Counted from the first letter of the stretch, positions 33,579 through 42,032 are shown. The stretch: 64,000 nt of DNA from Fluoribacter gormanii (GCF_900156395.1 NZ_FTNL01000011.1:1-64000), one strand, 5' to 3'. Notes: generated from the sequence alone by a model not told the origin. Numbers and translations are program-made.

Positions 33579-34521
33579 GATACTGGATTTTTACTCTAGT
33601 ACCTTTAAAATTTTGATTAGTATCTCGCATTGTGAATTTTTGTAAAATAATTATTCCAGCGTTTTGTGCGCGTTTATACTAACCGCCCAACTATCAAATA
33701 GATGTGTTTATCTTGAAGACAGAGTAATATTGCAAAAGTTACATTAAATTATACTTTTTGCATTTTTACGAGTAAGTTATTGACTTATTTTGATAATATC
33801 CTAAATTCGAGAATGGATATAAGATAATGTTATTTTCATGTTTTAGATATCATTTTTAATTGTAATAAATTACTTTCTATAAATAGAGCATCTCATTATC
33901 TGATGAATGACGGCTCCTTTAGTAAGCTAAATGTCAAAAATAAAAGAACTGTTTTCCCATCTGCGCCAGTGTATATGATTAATTCATATTTAGAATATTG
34001 ATTGTTAAGCAATATATGTTGGTAATATTAGTCTTCGTATAGAGTTATCTGTTTTATCTATCTTTACCCATGGCGAAGAATATATTGTTTGGCTGAGATT
34101 TGTGTTTTTGATTAAGTGGACAAATCTTTTTTATAGCTATGCGCTTATTATCAAGATAAATGGTTGTGTCGTTTGTTATTTTTCAATAACCTATTTAACA
34201 ATAGTCCTATATCTCTCAGGGCATTATATTAAATCTTTTATTTTGATGGAATAGATGGATTTCTCTACTAAATTTATTCTCCTAATTTAATCAGGCTTTT
34301 TAATGTTGAAGCAATGGCTATTACATTAATCCTAGAAAAAGCAGTTCAATCGTAACGTGAGGCTTTAGTGTGCTAAATTTTAAAGGGTTTGTGATGCTCT
34401 TAATTGTCTTTGATATTTTTTTGTTTTGGGCCGTTTGAATTTTATTAAATTTAATCCTGGATCTGTTTTAATGGCACTTTAAATTTCACGGGACCACTGT
34501 TATGGATTATCGATTTAATAA

Positions 34522-34540
34522 ATTGTCCCCGGGGGATAAT
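34522..34540. repeat. 19-bp near-perfect palindrome with C/G core
   Basis: ATTGTCCCCGGGGGATAAT folds on a central G with only one G-T wobble; the C4/G4 core is striking inside AT-rich DNA. It may be a protein-binding site such as a parS-like element or operator. Function inferred from symmetry only. Confidence 0.45.
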
Positions 34541-34606
34541 ATCGTTAACTCATTGATTATAAATAATAAAAATATAATTAATTCTTTAATTAACGGTTGT
34601 GGAATG

Positions 34607-34621
34607 GTGTAGATTTATGAG
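34607..34621 (+). repeat. Outlying seventh iteron copy
   Basis: GTGTAGATTTATGAG matches the iteron consensus at 33.4 kb, about 1.08 kb away from the array. It could take part in looping (handcuffing) control of replication or be a leftover of a second array. Confidence 0.5.
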
Positions 34622-34878
34622 AAAGAAAATTCTAGAGTAAATTGAAGAAGATTAACAAGAAAGGATTCTAACTTAATCGGAAAAACATAAATCTCAATAA
34701 CTTAAGTGATTAAATATAAAATTTGGGAGGAAAAAACTTGAAGAATCATTTATTATACAGGGCGACATCCATGTTAATTATTTTTTCTTAACAGCAATAC
34801 ATTATAATTAAAGGTCTGAAATATTGGCAACTTATCATGGGTGATGCAATTGTGGCTGTAACGTAGAGGAATTACTAT

Positions 34879-35871
34879 ATGACTATTATTGATGCAAGAC
34901 CTACCTGTTTTTATCATCCGATAAAAGTCATTTTTTTAGATGATAACAGAGCATTTTTGGATGCGTTAGATTTAGAATTTGGCCAAAAGTTTAATATACT
35001 AACACTTACAAGCTCAGATATGGCTTTTCATCTTATTGATAACGATTGTCAAGATATCACCCAATCAATTTTCAAATTAATGAATGATGTGAATTTAGAT
35101 ACTACTAATGATCGAGTTATTGGCTTTGATGTTAGTAACATGTTAAATCAGCTTTATCATAAAGCAAGGTTTGAGAATGCACCATTGTTAGTTGTGGACT
35201 ATCAAATGCCCGGTATTAACGGAATTGAATTTTGCAAAAAAATTAAAGAGAAAAAAATCTTTAAAATTATGCTAACGGCTGAAGCAGATAAAGATACTGC
35301 GATAAAAGCTTTCAATCACGGTTTAATTGATAAATTTATACTCAAGACAAGTGAAAATCTATATCCAGAAATTACATTAGCTGTGGATGACCTAACTCAG
35401 CGCTATTTCAGAGAGTTAACAAAAAATATAGTTAATGCGTATGAAAACTCCATTAATAATTTATTTGATAATGAATTATATCAAAAATTATTTGCTAGTG
35501 TTCTAATACAAGCACAGGCTGTTGAGTATTATCTAGTTGATAACTCAGGTAGTTTTTTATTTCTTGACAAAGACGCCAAACCTACATGGCTTATCCTTAG
35601 ACACGTAAAAGAGCTGTCAGATCAATTAGATTTAATGCGGGGATATGAGCTACCCGAACAGACCATGGCCGCTGTTACAAAAAAAGAGAAAATATTATTC
35701 TTGTTATCAGAAAAAGAATATAAAAAACCAATAGCTGAGTGGATTAACTATTTATTTGATGCGCAAAAGCTAGATAACAATTACTACTACAGTATTACCA
35801 AAGATCATTTAACTGATTCTATAGATTGGGGAAGGGTGGTTTCATATTCCTCATATCTAGCAGAGAGATAA
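34879..35871 (+). CDS. LqsR-like response regulator
   Basis: A 330-residue regulator with an N-terminal receiver of unusual build. The acidic pair is in VIFLDDNRAF (residues 18-27), but the phospho-acceptor Asp107 in LLVVDYQMPGING comes late because about 50 residues are inserted after the first helix. LqsR of the Legionella quorum-sensing system has its acceptor at nearly the same position. MLTAE supplies the switch Thr and FILKTS the conserved Lys. The C-terminal ~200 residues (EYYLVDNSGSFLFLDKD, KPTWLILR) are not a classical DNA-binding domain. AGAGGA precedes the ATG. It converges on the kinase operon. Confidence 0.75.
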   Translation: MTIIDARPTCFYHPIKVIFLDDNRAFLDALDLEFGQKFNILTLTSSDMAFHLIDNDCQDITQSIFKLMNDVNLDTTNDRVIGFDVSNMLNQLYHKARFENAPLLVVDYQMPGINGIEFCKKIKEKKIFKIMLTAEADKDTAIKAFNHGLIDKFILKTSENLYPEITLAVDDLTQRYFRELTKNIVNAYENSINNLFDNELYQKLFASVLIQAQAVEYYLVDNSGSFLFLDKDAKPTWLILRHVKELSDQLDLMRGYELPEQTMAAVTKKEKILFLLSEKEYKKPIAEWINYLFDAQKLDNNYYYSITKDHLTDSIDWGRVVSYSSYLAER

Positions 35872-35881
35872 TTTGTCACAA

Positions 35882-36109
35882 TTATTCATTAAAAAGAGAT
35901 AAAAAATAATTTTCAATCTTTGAAGTTTGCTCACGTATAGCGCTCATAGAATATAAAAATTTTTCCATCTGCTTTTGGTTAATATCGACGGTATCCATTG
36001 ACTGTGAAATTGTATTCATGAAACTCGAAGCAGATTTTGTCATGCTGTTGATGATAACAATTGAGTTTAAAAAATCGTGTTTTAATTTATCTTTATCCGT
36101 AGAGTTCAT
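35882..36109 (-). CDS. Small helical protein with H-box-like motif (putative phosphotransfer protein)
   Basis: A 75-residue, wholly helical protein. LKHDFLNSIVIINSM (His11) resembles the H-box of kinase DHp domains or Spo0B (HDxxN), and the second helix would close a two-helix hairpin. There is no ATPase domain. Its start overlaps the hybrid kinase stop by four bases, so it is co-translated with it. I infer that it carries phosphate between the kinase receivers and the response regulator encoded opposite, like LuxU in Vibrio. A kinase inhibitor is the main alternative. Confidence 0.55.
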   Translation of the reverse strand: MNSTDKDKLKHDFLNSIVIINSMTKSASSFMNTISQSMDTVDINQKQMEKFLYSMSAIREQTSKIENYFLSLFNE

Positions 36110-38211
36110 GTTGAATTCCCGTGTGCAAATTGAAAAGGTGGCTCTTTACCAACAATTGTTTTAATCCATGGCACTTGGCGAAATCGATCTCGCGAATGGC
36201 CAGTGGCAAGATGAACGTCAATAAACCCCTTATCAAAAAGGAGTTTTGCGCAATCCTCGCCTCTAACATTGTTTCCTAGATCTGAGTCAATATAAATAAG
36301 AGTATTCTTACAATAATTATTTATTTCATTTACGAACTCATCAAATGACGAATAGGTTGAAATACTTTGTCCAGCCTCTTCAGCCGCAAAGATCCAAGTC
36401 ATTCGCATCATTTCATCATCATCAATAAAAACCACCGTATTTATAAGTTCTTTCTCTGGAGTCTCAATAATTTTAATATAAGGTACATAAGATTTTGGTA
36501 TGATTTTAACGCCAATATTTTCACATCGATTTCGTATAGCAATATCTTCAAAGCAACTGGTAACTAAAATAGCTTTACCATTTAAATTAAGCTCTTCAAT
36601 CACATCTAAACCATTTTTAATATCAGCGAGCAACTCATAATCCACTAAATATAATATTGGAGTTTTTGGATCAACTTTATACTGAACTAAGTCGATCGCG
36701 TTATAAAAATGAAACATTTTAACGTGTGAAATATTTGAAAACCGTTCATTCCATGCGTCATGGATGGATATATCGTCATCTAATACGACAATATTAGTAC
36801 CATACCTAATATTCATTGAGTCACAGAACCAACTAGGGGGGTTAGACCTAATTAGAGTGATATGAATTTTTGTCCCAACTTTTTCTTCAGAGTGAATATG
36901 CATTGAACCATTGATCTGCTCTAAATATTGTTTAGCATAAGATAAACCAAAACCAGCACCAGTTTTCTTATTAAAGCTAAATCCTTGCTCTGTAACCTTT
37001 GGCAAGATATCGGGAGGAATGCCGCAGCCATTATCTTCAATAATAATTTCGACATGCGTAGTATTGCATGTTAGAGAGATAATAATAGAGCCATTAGAAT
37101 TAACTGCCTCAATACCATTATTAATGAGATTAGATAGAACGCGCTTAAAAGAATCAGGGTGTATCTTAGAAAAACAATTATATGAGTGGTCGGACCCAAG
37201 TAAGTTGATTTGGATTTTGGTTGCGTAATATTCATATCTTTTTTCTGCAACGATATTATCTAAAACTACAAATATTAATTCTGGAGAATTATTCATATAT
37301 ATTTCACTACTTTTACAGTCAAGCAAATTATTTTTAGATTGTAAGAGTAGGTTATTAGCAATATCATTGATTCTTTTAGCTGCATTTCTGATCATAATGC
37401 GTTTATTTTCAGGAATCGATGTTACATCTGATAGTGCGGTGTTTATTGCCGCTAATGGTGATCGGATATCGTGAGCAACAAGCTCAGCAATATTTTTTCT
37501 TACCTCGTAATAGGCTTTTTCTTTCTGTAAATTGATTATTTCTCGATGTTCATCAATAAATTTATTAGCAATTTGTCTATATTCATTAATTTCAACTTTT
37601 GCAAAATCAACAGCATTATTACTTTGATGTGATGAAATAAAATCAAGCAAGTATTCGGTATTGTTTGCTATTTTTTTTCTCATAGAAAGGAATAGAAATA
37701 AGAAATTAAAAAGAAATATTCCAAGTACGATCAATAAAATTAACAAAAGCCCATAGGACACTGGCAAAGTATAGATAGAATTATATTGCTTACTTGCAAC
37801 CACCGAGCCCAATATCTTTTCATCATTTTTAATTAATGTTATACCGGAAATTTGCCCATTATCTTTTTTGCATAGAAGGTAATTATTTTTGCTGTTTTCT
37901 TCGCAAGTACCTACATCTTCAATTTTATTTTTTAAAGGAACAAATTTTATTGAGTCTAGTTTGCGTTCATTACCTAAATTGTATAGGACTAAATCAAGAG
38001 CATCCTTATTATTAAGAAGCTGATATCTACCAATTTCATCAGTGGTAAATGAGTCATTAATAATTAAATTTCTGGAAAAGACACTCATCTGATTATGAAA
38101 ATAATCTTTTGCAAGCATGAGTATAAATCCAAAAATAATAAATTGGATTAGAGCAGAATATGCCATTTTCTTGATAAAAATTGCTTTGATTGAAGAGCTT
38201 TTATTTTTCAT
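36106..38211 (-). CDS. Hybrid sensor histidine kinase with two receiver domains
   Basis: About 701 residues. Membrane helices at about 16-36 and 148-178 flank a ~110-residue periplasmic domain. The cytoplasmic part holds a DHp domain with LVAHDIRSPLAAI (His247), an ATPase domain (NLINNGIEAV, DNGCGIP, GAGFGL), then receiver 1 (acidic pair VVLDDD, acceptor Asp524 in YLVDYELL, Lys in IIPKSY) and receiver 2 (FIDDDE, YIDSDLG, VGKEPP). The ATG at 38211 overlaps the stop of the binding-protein gene by 11 bases; an upstream in-frame start would overlap more. With the periplasmic protein it resembles the LuxP-LuxQ pair in organisation. Confidence 0.88.
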   Translation of the reverse strand: MKNKSSSIKAIFIKKMAYSALIQFIIFGFILMLAKDYFHNQMSVFSRNLIINDSFTTDEIGRYQLLNNKDALDLVLYNLGNERKLDSIKFVPLKNKIEDVGTCEENSKNNYLLCKKDNGQISGITLIKNDEKILGSVVASKQYNSIYTLPVSYGLLLILLIVLGIFLFNFLFLFLSMRKKIANNTEYLLDFISSHQSNNAVDFAKVEINEYRQIANKFIDEHREIINLQKEKAYYEVRKNIAELVAHDIRSPLAAINTALSDVTSIPENKRIMIRNAAKRINDIANNLLLQSKNNLLDCKSSEIYMNNSPELIFVVLDNIVAEKRYEYYATKIQINLLGSDHSYNCFSKIHPDSFKRVLSNLINNGIEAVNSNGSIIISLTCNTTHVEIIIEDNGCGIPPDILPKVTEQGFSFNKKTGAGFGLSYAKQYLEQINGSMHIHSEEKVGTKIHITLIRSNPPSWFCDSMNIRYGTNIVVLDDDISIHDAWNERFSNISHVKMFHFYNAIDLVQYKVDPKTPILYLVDYELLADIKNGLDVIEELNLNGKAILVTSCFEDIAIRNRCENIGVKIIPKSYVPYIKIIETPEKELINTVVFIDDDEMMRMTWIFAAEEAGQSISTYSSFDEFVNEINNYCKNTLIYIDSDLGNNVRGEDCAKLLFDKGFIDVHLATGHSRDRFRQVPWIKTIVGKEPPFQFAHGNST

Positions 38212-39292
38212 AAGCATATCCATTGCTATTAACTGATAAAATAACGTAATTGGTCGATCGATAAAATTGACCATTATTTAAATAAGCCCCGGTAATGCCA
38301 ATATAATCAGTACTTAATATGCTGTTTGTATTGACGATACCGGTTCTATTCAATGCTTTCAAAATAATCTTCATCGAATCATAAGTGTATGCTGCCAATA
38401 CAGTGGGTTTTTCATGGAATTTTTGAATATAAATATTTTCAAATTTAGTTAAAGCATCATAGGGCTGTATAAAATCTAAATTGCGGATAAAATGAGAGTG
38501 AATTACTTTATCATTTAGTCGCATAAAAAATGTTTGACTAACTGAAGAACCAAAGTTTTCTGTGCCAATAAAAACAGTGCTATGGTTATTCATAATATTG
38601 GCAATTTTTGCTGATGCTATTGCACCTGACAATAAAAAAACATATTGATATTTTCGTTCATTCAAAAAAATGCTCAATTTTCCCTCTATATCGCTGTCAT
38701 TTTCTAGAAAATCAAATGTAGAATATTGTACGTGTTCCTTTTTTAGAATGCTGGAATACACTTCCTTATACTTTAGCATCTCATCACGGTTAATTTCCGT
38801 TATAAGCAACACGTTGTTTATATTTTTATAGCGCTCATGTAAGTAGCTCATCATTTTTTCAGCTTGGTAATTATAGCTTGGCATAAAGATAAAAATATTC
38901 TTAGGTAATTGATCAGAGTTGGTGGTGCTAGCGTAGGAAGTAAAAATAGGAATGGTGTCATTTTTCTGTTCTTTTACAGCTAATAACAAGTCTGATAGAT
39001 ATTCAAACCCAATAATTGCAGAGCAAGAGTCATTTACCATTTGATTATAAATATGCATTGGCTCCAATGGTCTGTTATTATAAAAATAACTCTTAATCAC
39101 AACTTTGTTAGAGAGATCATTTTCTTCTTTGGCAAGATATGCTGCATTTAAAAAAGACTGACCATATGATTTTAAATTTTCTACAATCCTACCGGTCAAA
39201 CATATTTTAATTTTAGATTGTGCGTGAACAACAGGGGATATTAGTATAGAAAACAATAAGATGATTGCCTTAGAGCTATTTAATAAATTCAT
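38201..39292 (-). CDS. Periplasmic ligand-binding protein (type I SBP, Peripla_BP_6-like)
   Basis: A signal peptide (residues 1-24, cut after PVVHA) leads into a type I substrate-binding fold like the branched-chain amino-acid binding proteins: IKICLTGRIVENLKSYGQSF, SAIIGFEYLSDLLLAV, PIFTSYASTTN, NVLLITEINRDEM and AYTYDSMKIILKAL. No ABC permease or ATPase genes are nearby; instead the next gene is a sensor kinase. I infer a receptor that presents a ligand to the kinase, as LuxP does. The ligand is unknown. Confidence 0.8.
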   Translation of the reverse strand: MNLLNSSKAIILLFSILISPVVHAQSKIKICLTGRIVENLKSYGQSFLNAAYLAKEENDLSNKVVIKSYFYNNRPLEPMHIYNQMVNDSCSAIIGFEYLSDLLLAVKEQKNDTIPIFTSYASTTNSDQLPKNIFIFMPSYNYQAEKMMSYLHERYKNINNVLLITEINRDEMLKYKEVYSSILKKEHVQYSTFDFLENDSDIEGKLSIFLNERKYQYVFLLSGAIASAKIANIMNNHSTVFIGTENFGSSVSQTFFMRLNDKVIHSHFIRNLDFIQPYDALTKFENIYIQKFHEKPTVLAAYTYDSMKIILKALNRTGIVNTNSILSTDYIGITGAYLNNGQFYRSTNYVILSVNSNGYAYEK

Positions 39293-40169
39293 TTAAAAGC
39301 TCACTAAAACGATCATTCTCTTCTAGATGTGGGTAGTGAGACGATTTATTGAAAGTTATAATTTCATGAATGTTCGACAATGCTATTTGGTGTCCGTTCA
39401 TGACAAAATCGTGAAAACCATTTATCCATAATTTACGTATTTTAAGCTCATTAATATTAACAGAAAAATTGGCTTCTTTTGAATAAAGATCTTTTCTTAC
39501 ACTGATAAACGTGTTCATATCCAATGGTAGATTGATCTTTTTCTGTGCATTTTGAACCAAATTATAATATTCTAAATTGGCCCAATATAAATAAGGTCTG
39601 TCTTTATTTTCTTGGAAAACTGGAGTTAATTGTTCTGATAGTTCCCAGATTTTATTAAGGTCAAGATTATTAATTTCATTTAATATTTTGTTATATAACT
39701 CTAAATTACTTTTTTTCAGATAGGATAGGTCTAGCATTAAATTATTCAAACGAGGTGTTAGTATTGATTGAGCGGTAGAAACAAAAACACCAGGGATGGT
39801 CGACTCATAATTTTTGTAGTAATCAAAAAGAAGTTTTGCACCATAACTATGTCCAATCAAAGCATGGATGTTAAGATTAAAATGGTCATCAAGGTATAGA
39901 ATTATTTTTTGCAAATCATTTATATTATCTTGCTGTAATACTAACTTTTTAATTTTATTAGATTTACCGCAATTTCGTTGATCATACAGAATAATATTGC
40001 ACTGGAGAGAATTAAATAAATTATGATGATCAATAAGATACTCTATGGTTCCACAATTGAGACCAGGGCCACCATGAATGAAAAGAGCATAAGGTAGACT
40101 CGAGCTTTTAGTAAATCTGATTATATAAAATTCTTGATGTGGCAAAATATCTTTTTTGTAAGCTTTCAT
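39276..40169 (-). CDS. Alpha/beta hydrolase (S33 proline-iminopeptidase-like)
   Basis: A 297-residue hydrolase without signal peptide. Motifs: oxyanion-hole ALFIHGGPG, ILYDQRNCGKS, the nucleophile in LIGHSYGAKLL, an acid in NGFHDFVM and His in SSHYPHLEEND, all in the S33 order. Related enzymes cleave N-terminal proline, or act as lactonases or esterases. Overlaps of 17 bases with the binding-protein gene and one base with the regulator gene place it in the signalling operon, where it could make, trim or destroy the signal. That role is inference. Confidence 0.82.
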   Translation of the reverse strand: MKAYKKDILPHQEFYIIRFTKSSSLPYALFIHGGPGLNCGTIEYLIDHHNLFNSLQCNIILYDQRNCGKSNKIKKLVLQQDNINDLQKIILYLDDHFNLNIHALIGHSYGAKLLFDYYKNYESTIPGVFVSTAQSILTPRLNNLMLDLSYLKKSNLELYNKILNEINNLDLNKIWELSEQLTPVFQENKDRPYLYWANLEYYNLVQNAQKKINLPLDMNTFISVRKDLYSKEANFSVNINELKIRKLWINGFHDFVMNGHQIALSNIHEIITFNKSSHYPHLEENDRFSELLNEFIK

Positions 40170-40819
40170 TAGTAATTATTTTCTCGAAATATTCTGCGGA
40201 TCCATACAATTGGGGCTGCAAATTTAATGGCGGTATTTTTTATTTCTTTTTTCACTAATGTAGTTTTTTCATTTAAACAAACTAAGTCATAGCGAGCTGG
40301 TTCTTGTCCATGCCTTAAGATCCTGACAAATACTTCATCATTGTCCGCAATAATAATACAATCTTTGCCAATGGCACTCTCAATGTTGTTGACTATTATA
40401 CCGCCAACATAATTCCCAGGGTATAAGAGAGGGATCATGCCATCATCTTTTATAACGGTGTCAATAGAGTGTTGTAGTTCTCTGAATAGTAGTAATTCTT
40501 TAGCTATGTGGCTTTCGTCACCCTCTTGGATATCTAAATCTTTTGTGATTTTTGTGGCATTTTTACCAATGCCATGCATTAACCATGATTCTGTGCAATA
40601 AATATTTAACTCTTTAGCTCGTTTAACGATTTTTACAGCCCCCTGCTGGGATAAACCTCCTCCCCATGCTAATTCCCATCCTTTTAATGATTGAGCAGTA
40701 AAATTAGAATCGCGACAAAAATCTTCTCGTGTAAAAGACAGGAGATGCTCGCGTATGAATCTTATTCTCTTGCCCCGAGACTCGGGGGATGAAACATTGT
40801 CTATTACAGGATTGCTCAT
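40169..40819 (-). CDS. CI/LexA-like regulator, LvrR-like
   Basis: A 216-residue repressor-like protein. The N-terminal part (RGKRIRFIREHLLSFTREDF, LKGWELAWGGGLSQ) is a phage-type helix-turn-helix. The C-terminal part (MIPLLYPGNYVGGIIV, DNDEVFVRILRH) has the S24/LexA fold, but the usual serine before MxPxxxPGD is a glycine (DDGMIPLLYPG), so self-cleavage is unlikely. In Legionella mobile elements a repressor called LvrR lies divergent from lvrA, as here. It is also the first gene of the sensor operon, which links conjugation control to signalling. Confidence 0.72.
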   Translation of the reverse strand: MSNPVIDNVSSPESRGKRIRFIREHLLSFTREDFCRDSNFTAQSLKGWELAWGGGLSQQGAVKIVKRAKELNIYCTESWLMHGIGKNATKITKDLDIQEGDESHIAKELLLFRELQHSIDTVIKDDGMIPLLYPGNYVGGIIVNNIESAIGKDCIIIADNDEVFVRILRHGQEPARYDLVCLNEKTTLVKKEIKNTAIKFAAPIVWIRRIFRENNY

Positions 40820-40857
40820 ATTTAAATAATTCAGTCAGGTGCATGTTTATTCTATGA

Positions 40858-41036
40858 TATACCAAAATGGTTAATAAATCTTCGTAAGAATTTACCAAAA
40901 AAATAGTATAAAAAACATCAAAATACAATGCGTTATAGCATATTAGGTATGACAAATCATTATAAATTTACCTTAATGGTAAAAAAATTATTGTAATTTT
41001 TACCATTGGCTGATAGTCTTATCTAATAAATTAGAT
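40858..41036. promoter_or_regulatory. Divergent lvrR-lvrA control region with repeated operators
   Basis: TATACC-AAAAT-GGTTAA (40858-40874) and TTTACC-TTAAT-GGTAAA (40967-40983) share the form TWTACC-N5-GGTWAA; extra half-sites TTTACC are at 40891-40896 and 40999-41004. GGTAAAAA (40978-40985) also pairs with TTTTTACC (40997-41004). Nearer lvrA, ATCTAAT-AA-ATTAGAT (41021-41036) is another inverted repeat just before the ribosome site. The LvrR-like protein is the likely ligand of the first class. Confidence 0.65.
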
Positions 41037-41054
41037 AAATAAAAGGATTTGTTG

Positions 41055-42032
41055 ATGAAGTTTGATGTTGAGTTATACATTAATGCTAGGAAACAAATAG
41101 AAAAAAAGTTTCAATTATTACCCTATGGTCCTAGATTAATTATTTATGAACTATTAAATCTTGCAAATCCTCTTACGGGAATTGTATCTGACATTAGTTA
41201 TCGTGATCTATCAAGATCCTTAGAGATTAAAACCGCTCCAGGTCGAATCAACAGTGGTGTTCCATCTAAGCAAACCATCAGAAATTTCATAAAGTCTATA
41301 GAACATGAGTGTAGCGAATACTTTCAAGTTATAACTGAAGGGCAAAATTTAAAATTTATATTCCCAGAGGTCCCTAAGATCTATAATCAATTGATTATAA
41401 AGAAAGAAGTTAACACAGATCTTAATTCACCTAAATCCCTTATAGATTCTGATAGAGAAGGAGATTCAGAGGGAAAATCTAACATAGAAGTTAACAGAGA
41501 AGCTAACACACTAAAGAGCTCTGCAAAGAATATTAATATATTTAATATAACTAACTCAAACAAACAAACTGAAATTGCGAGCAATGATTTTTGTTGCAGC
41601 AAAAAACCAATTTGCGATGACTTTTACCCAAACACAAAAACCATCGAAATGGCATTTTCCATGGGACTAACCAAAGTAACTGACAAAGAAGAAATTCAGG
41701 CGTTTATCAAGCACAACAAAAAACAAAACACTCTATGGGCTGACTTTAATCCAGTATTCATTAACTGGCTTGAGCGAGATGCCCAATACATGCAAAAACA
41801 ACTACAAAAGGCACAAGGACAATTAAGGAGTCATCACAATGAGCGTGGTACAAATCAAAGCACTCTTAACCAAACAGCACTTGAGCGAGTCAGCGAACAT
41901 CATGGCATTTCAATCGACTCACTCTGGGACACCTCAGGCAATGAACTCAACTCCGGTTCATTTATCGAAGGAACACTTGTCCAGCCTCTGGATGAAGCTG
42001 ACTGCAATATACGGGCAACTTTTTATCAGTAA
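41055..42032 (+). CDS. LvrA-like protein
   Basis: A 325-residue protein, first gene of the conjugation-control block. The N-terminal 110 residues look like a winged helix (LLPYGPRLIIYELLNLAN, DISYRDLSRSL, SKQTIRNFIKSIEHE). A polar serine/asparagine-rich linker follows (about 115-185), then a segment NTLWADFNPVFINWLERDA that recalls DnaT/phage-replication C-domains. The ATG at 41055 is used, with AGGA seven bases upstream. Its last 194 bases overlap the next gene in another frame, which is unusually long. The name is by position and resemblance to Legionella lvrA; function unproven. Confidence 0.6.
   Translation: MKFDVELYINARKQIEKKFQLLPYGPRLIIYELLNLANPLTGIVSDISYRDLSRSLEIKTAPGRINSGVPSKQTIRNFIKSIEHECSEYFQVITEGQNLKFIFPEVPKIYNQLIIKKEVNTDLNSPKSLIDSDREGDSEGKSNIEVNREANTLKSSAKNINIFNITNSNKQTEIASNDFCCSKKPICDDFYPNTKTIEMAFSMGLTKVTDKEEIQAFIKHNKKQNTLWADFNPVFINWLERDAQYMQKQLQKAQGQLRSHHNERGTNQSTLNQTALERVSEHHGISIDSLWDTSGNELNSGSFIEGTLVQPLDEADCNIRATFYQ

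Larger units (their letters stand above)
33580..34878. other. AT-rich noncoding stretch between origin and signalling module
   Basis: About 1.3 kb without a convincing gene. It contains a G/C-cored palindrome (34522-34540), a lone iteron (34607-34621), a 36-codon frame at 34503-34613 without a good ribosome site, and a minus-strand trace of what may be a transposase end near 34290-34370. TATAAT near 34804-34809 may serve the response regulator gene at 34879. The remainder is plain AT-rich sequence; I saw no tRNA or convincing terminator. Confidence 0.55.

Noticed and set aside
34290-34372. Minus-strand trace resembling the end of an IS5-like transposase (ASRYD, then TAFSRINVIAIAST)
   Set aside because: Only about 25 residues, interrupted by a stop, with no terminal repeats or further matching sequence; too short to list as an insertion sequence.
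34503-34613. 36-codon frame starting MDYRFNKLSPGDN
   Set aside because: No good ribosome site, low-complexity Asn/Ile-rich end, and it runs into the lone iteron; likely chance.
33193-34878. oriT in the large noncoding region
   Set aside because: Several palindromes are present, but no nick-site motif or IHF/TraY-like layout could be recognised, and the relaxase gene lies 29 kb away; the origin of replication explains the region better.
38212-38274. Earlier in-frame start for the hybrid kinase
   Set aside because: It would overlap the binding-protein gene by about 74 bases and add a non-conserved N-terminus; the ATG at 38211 gives the tight coupling seen at the other junctions.
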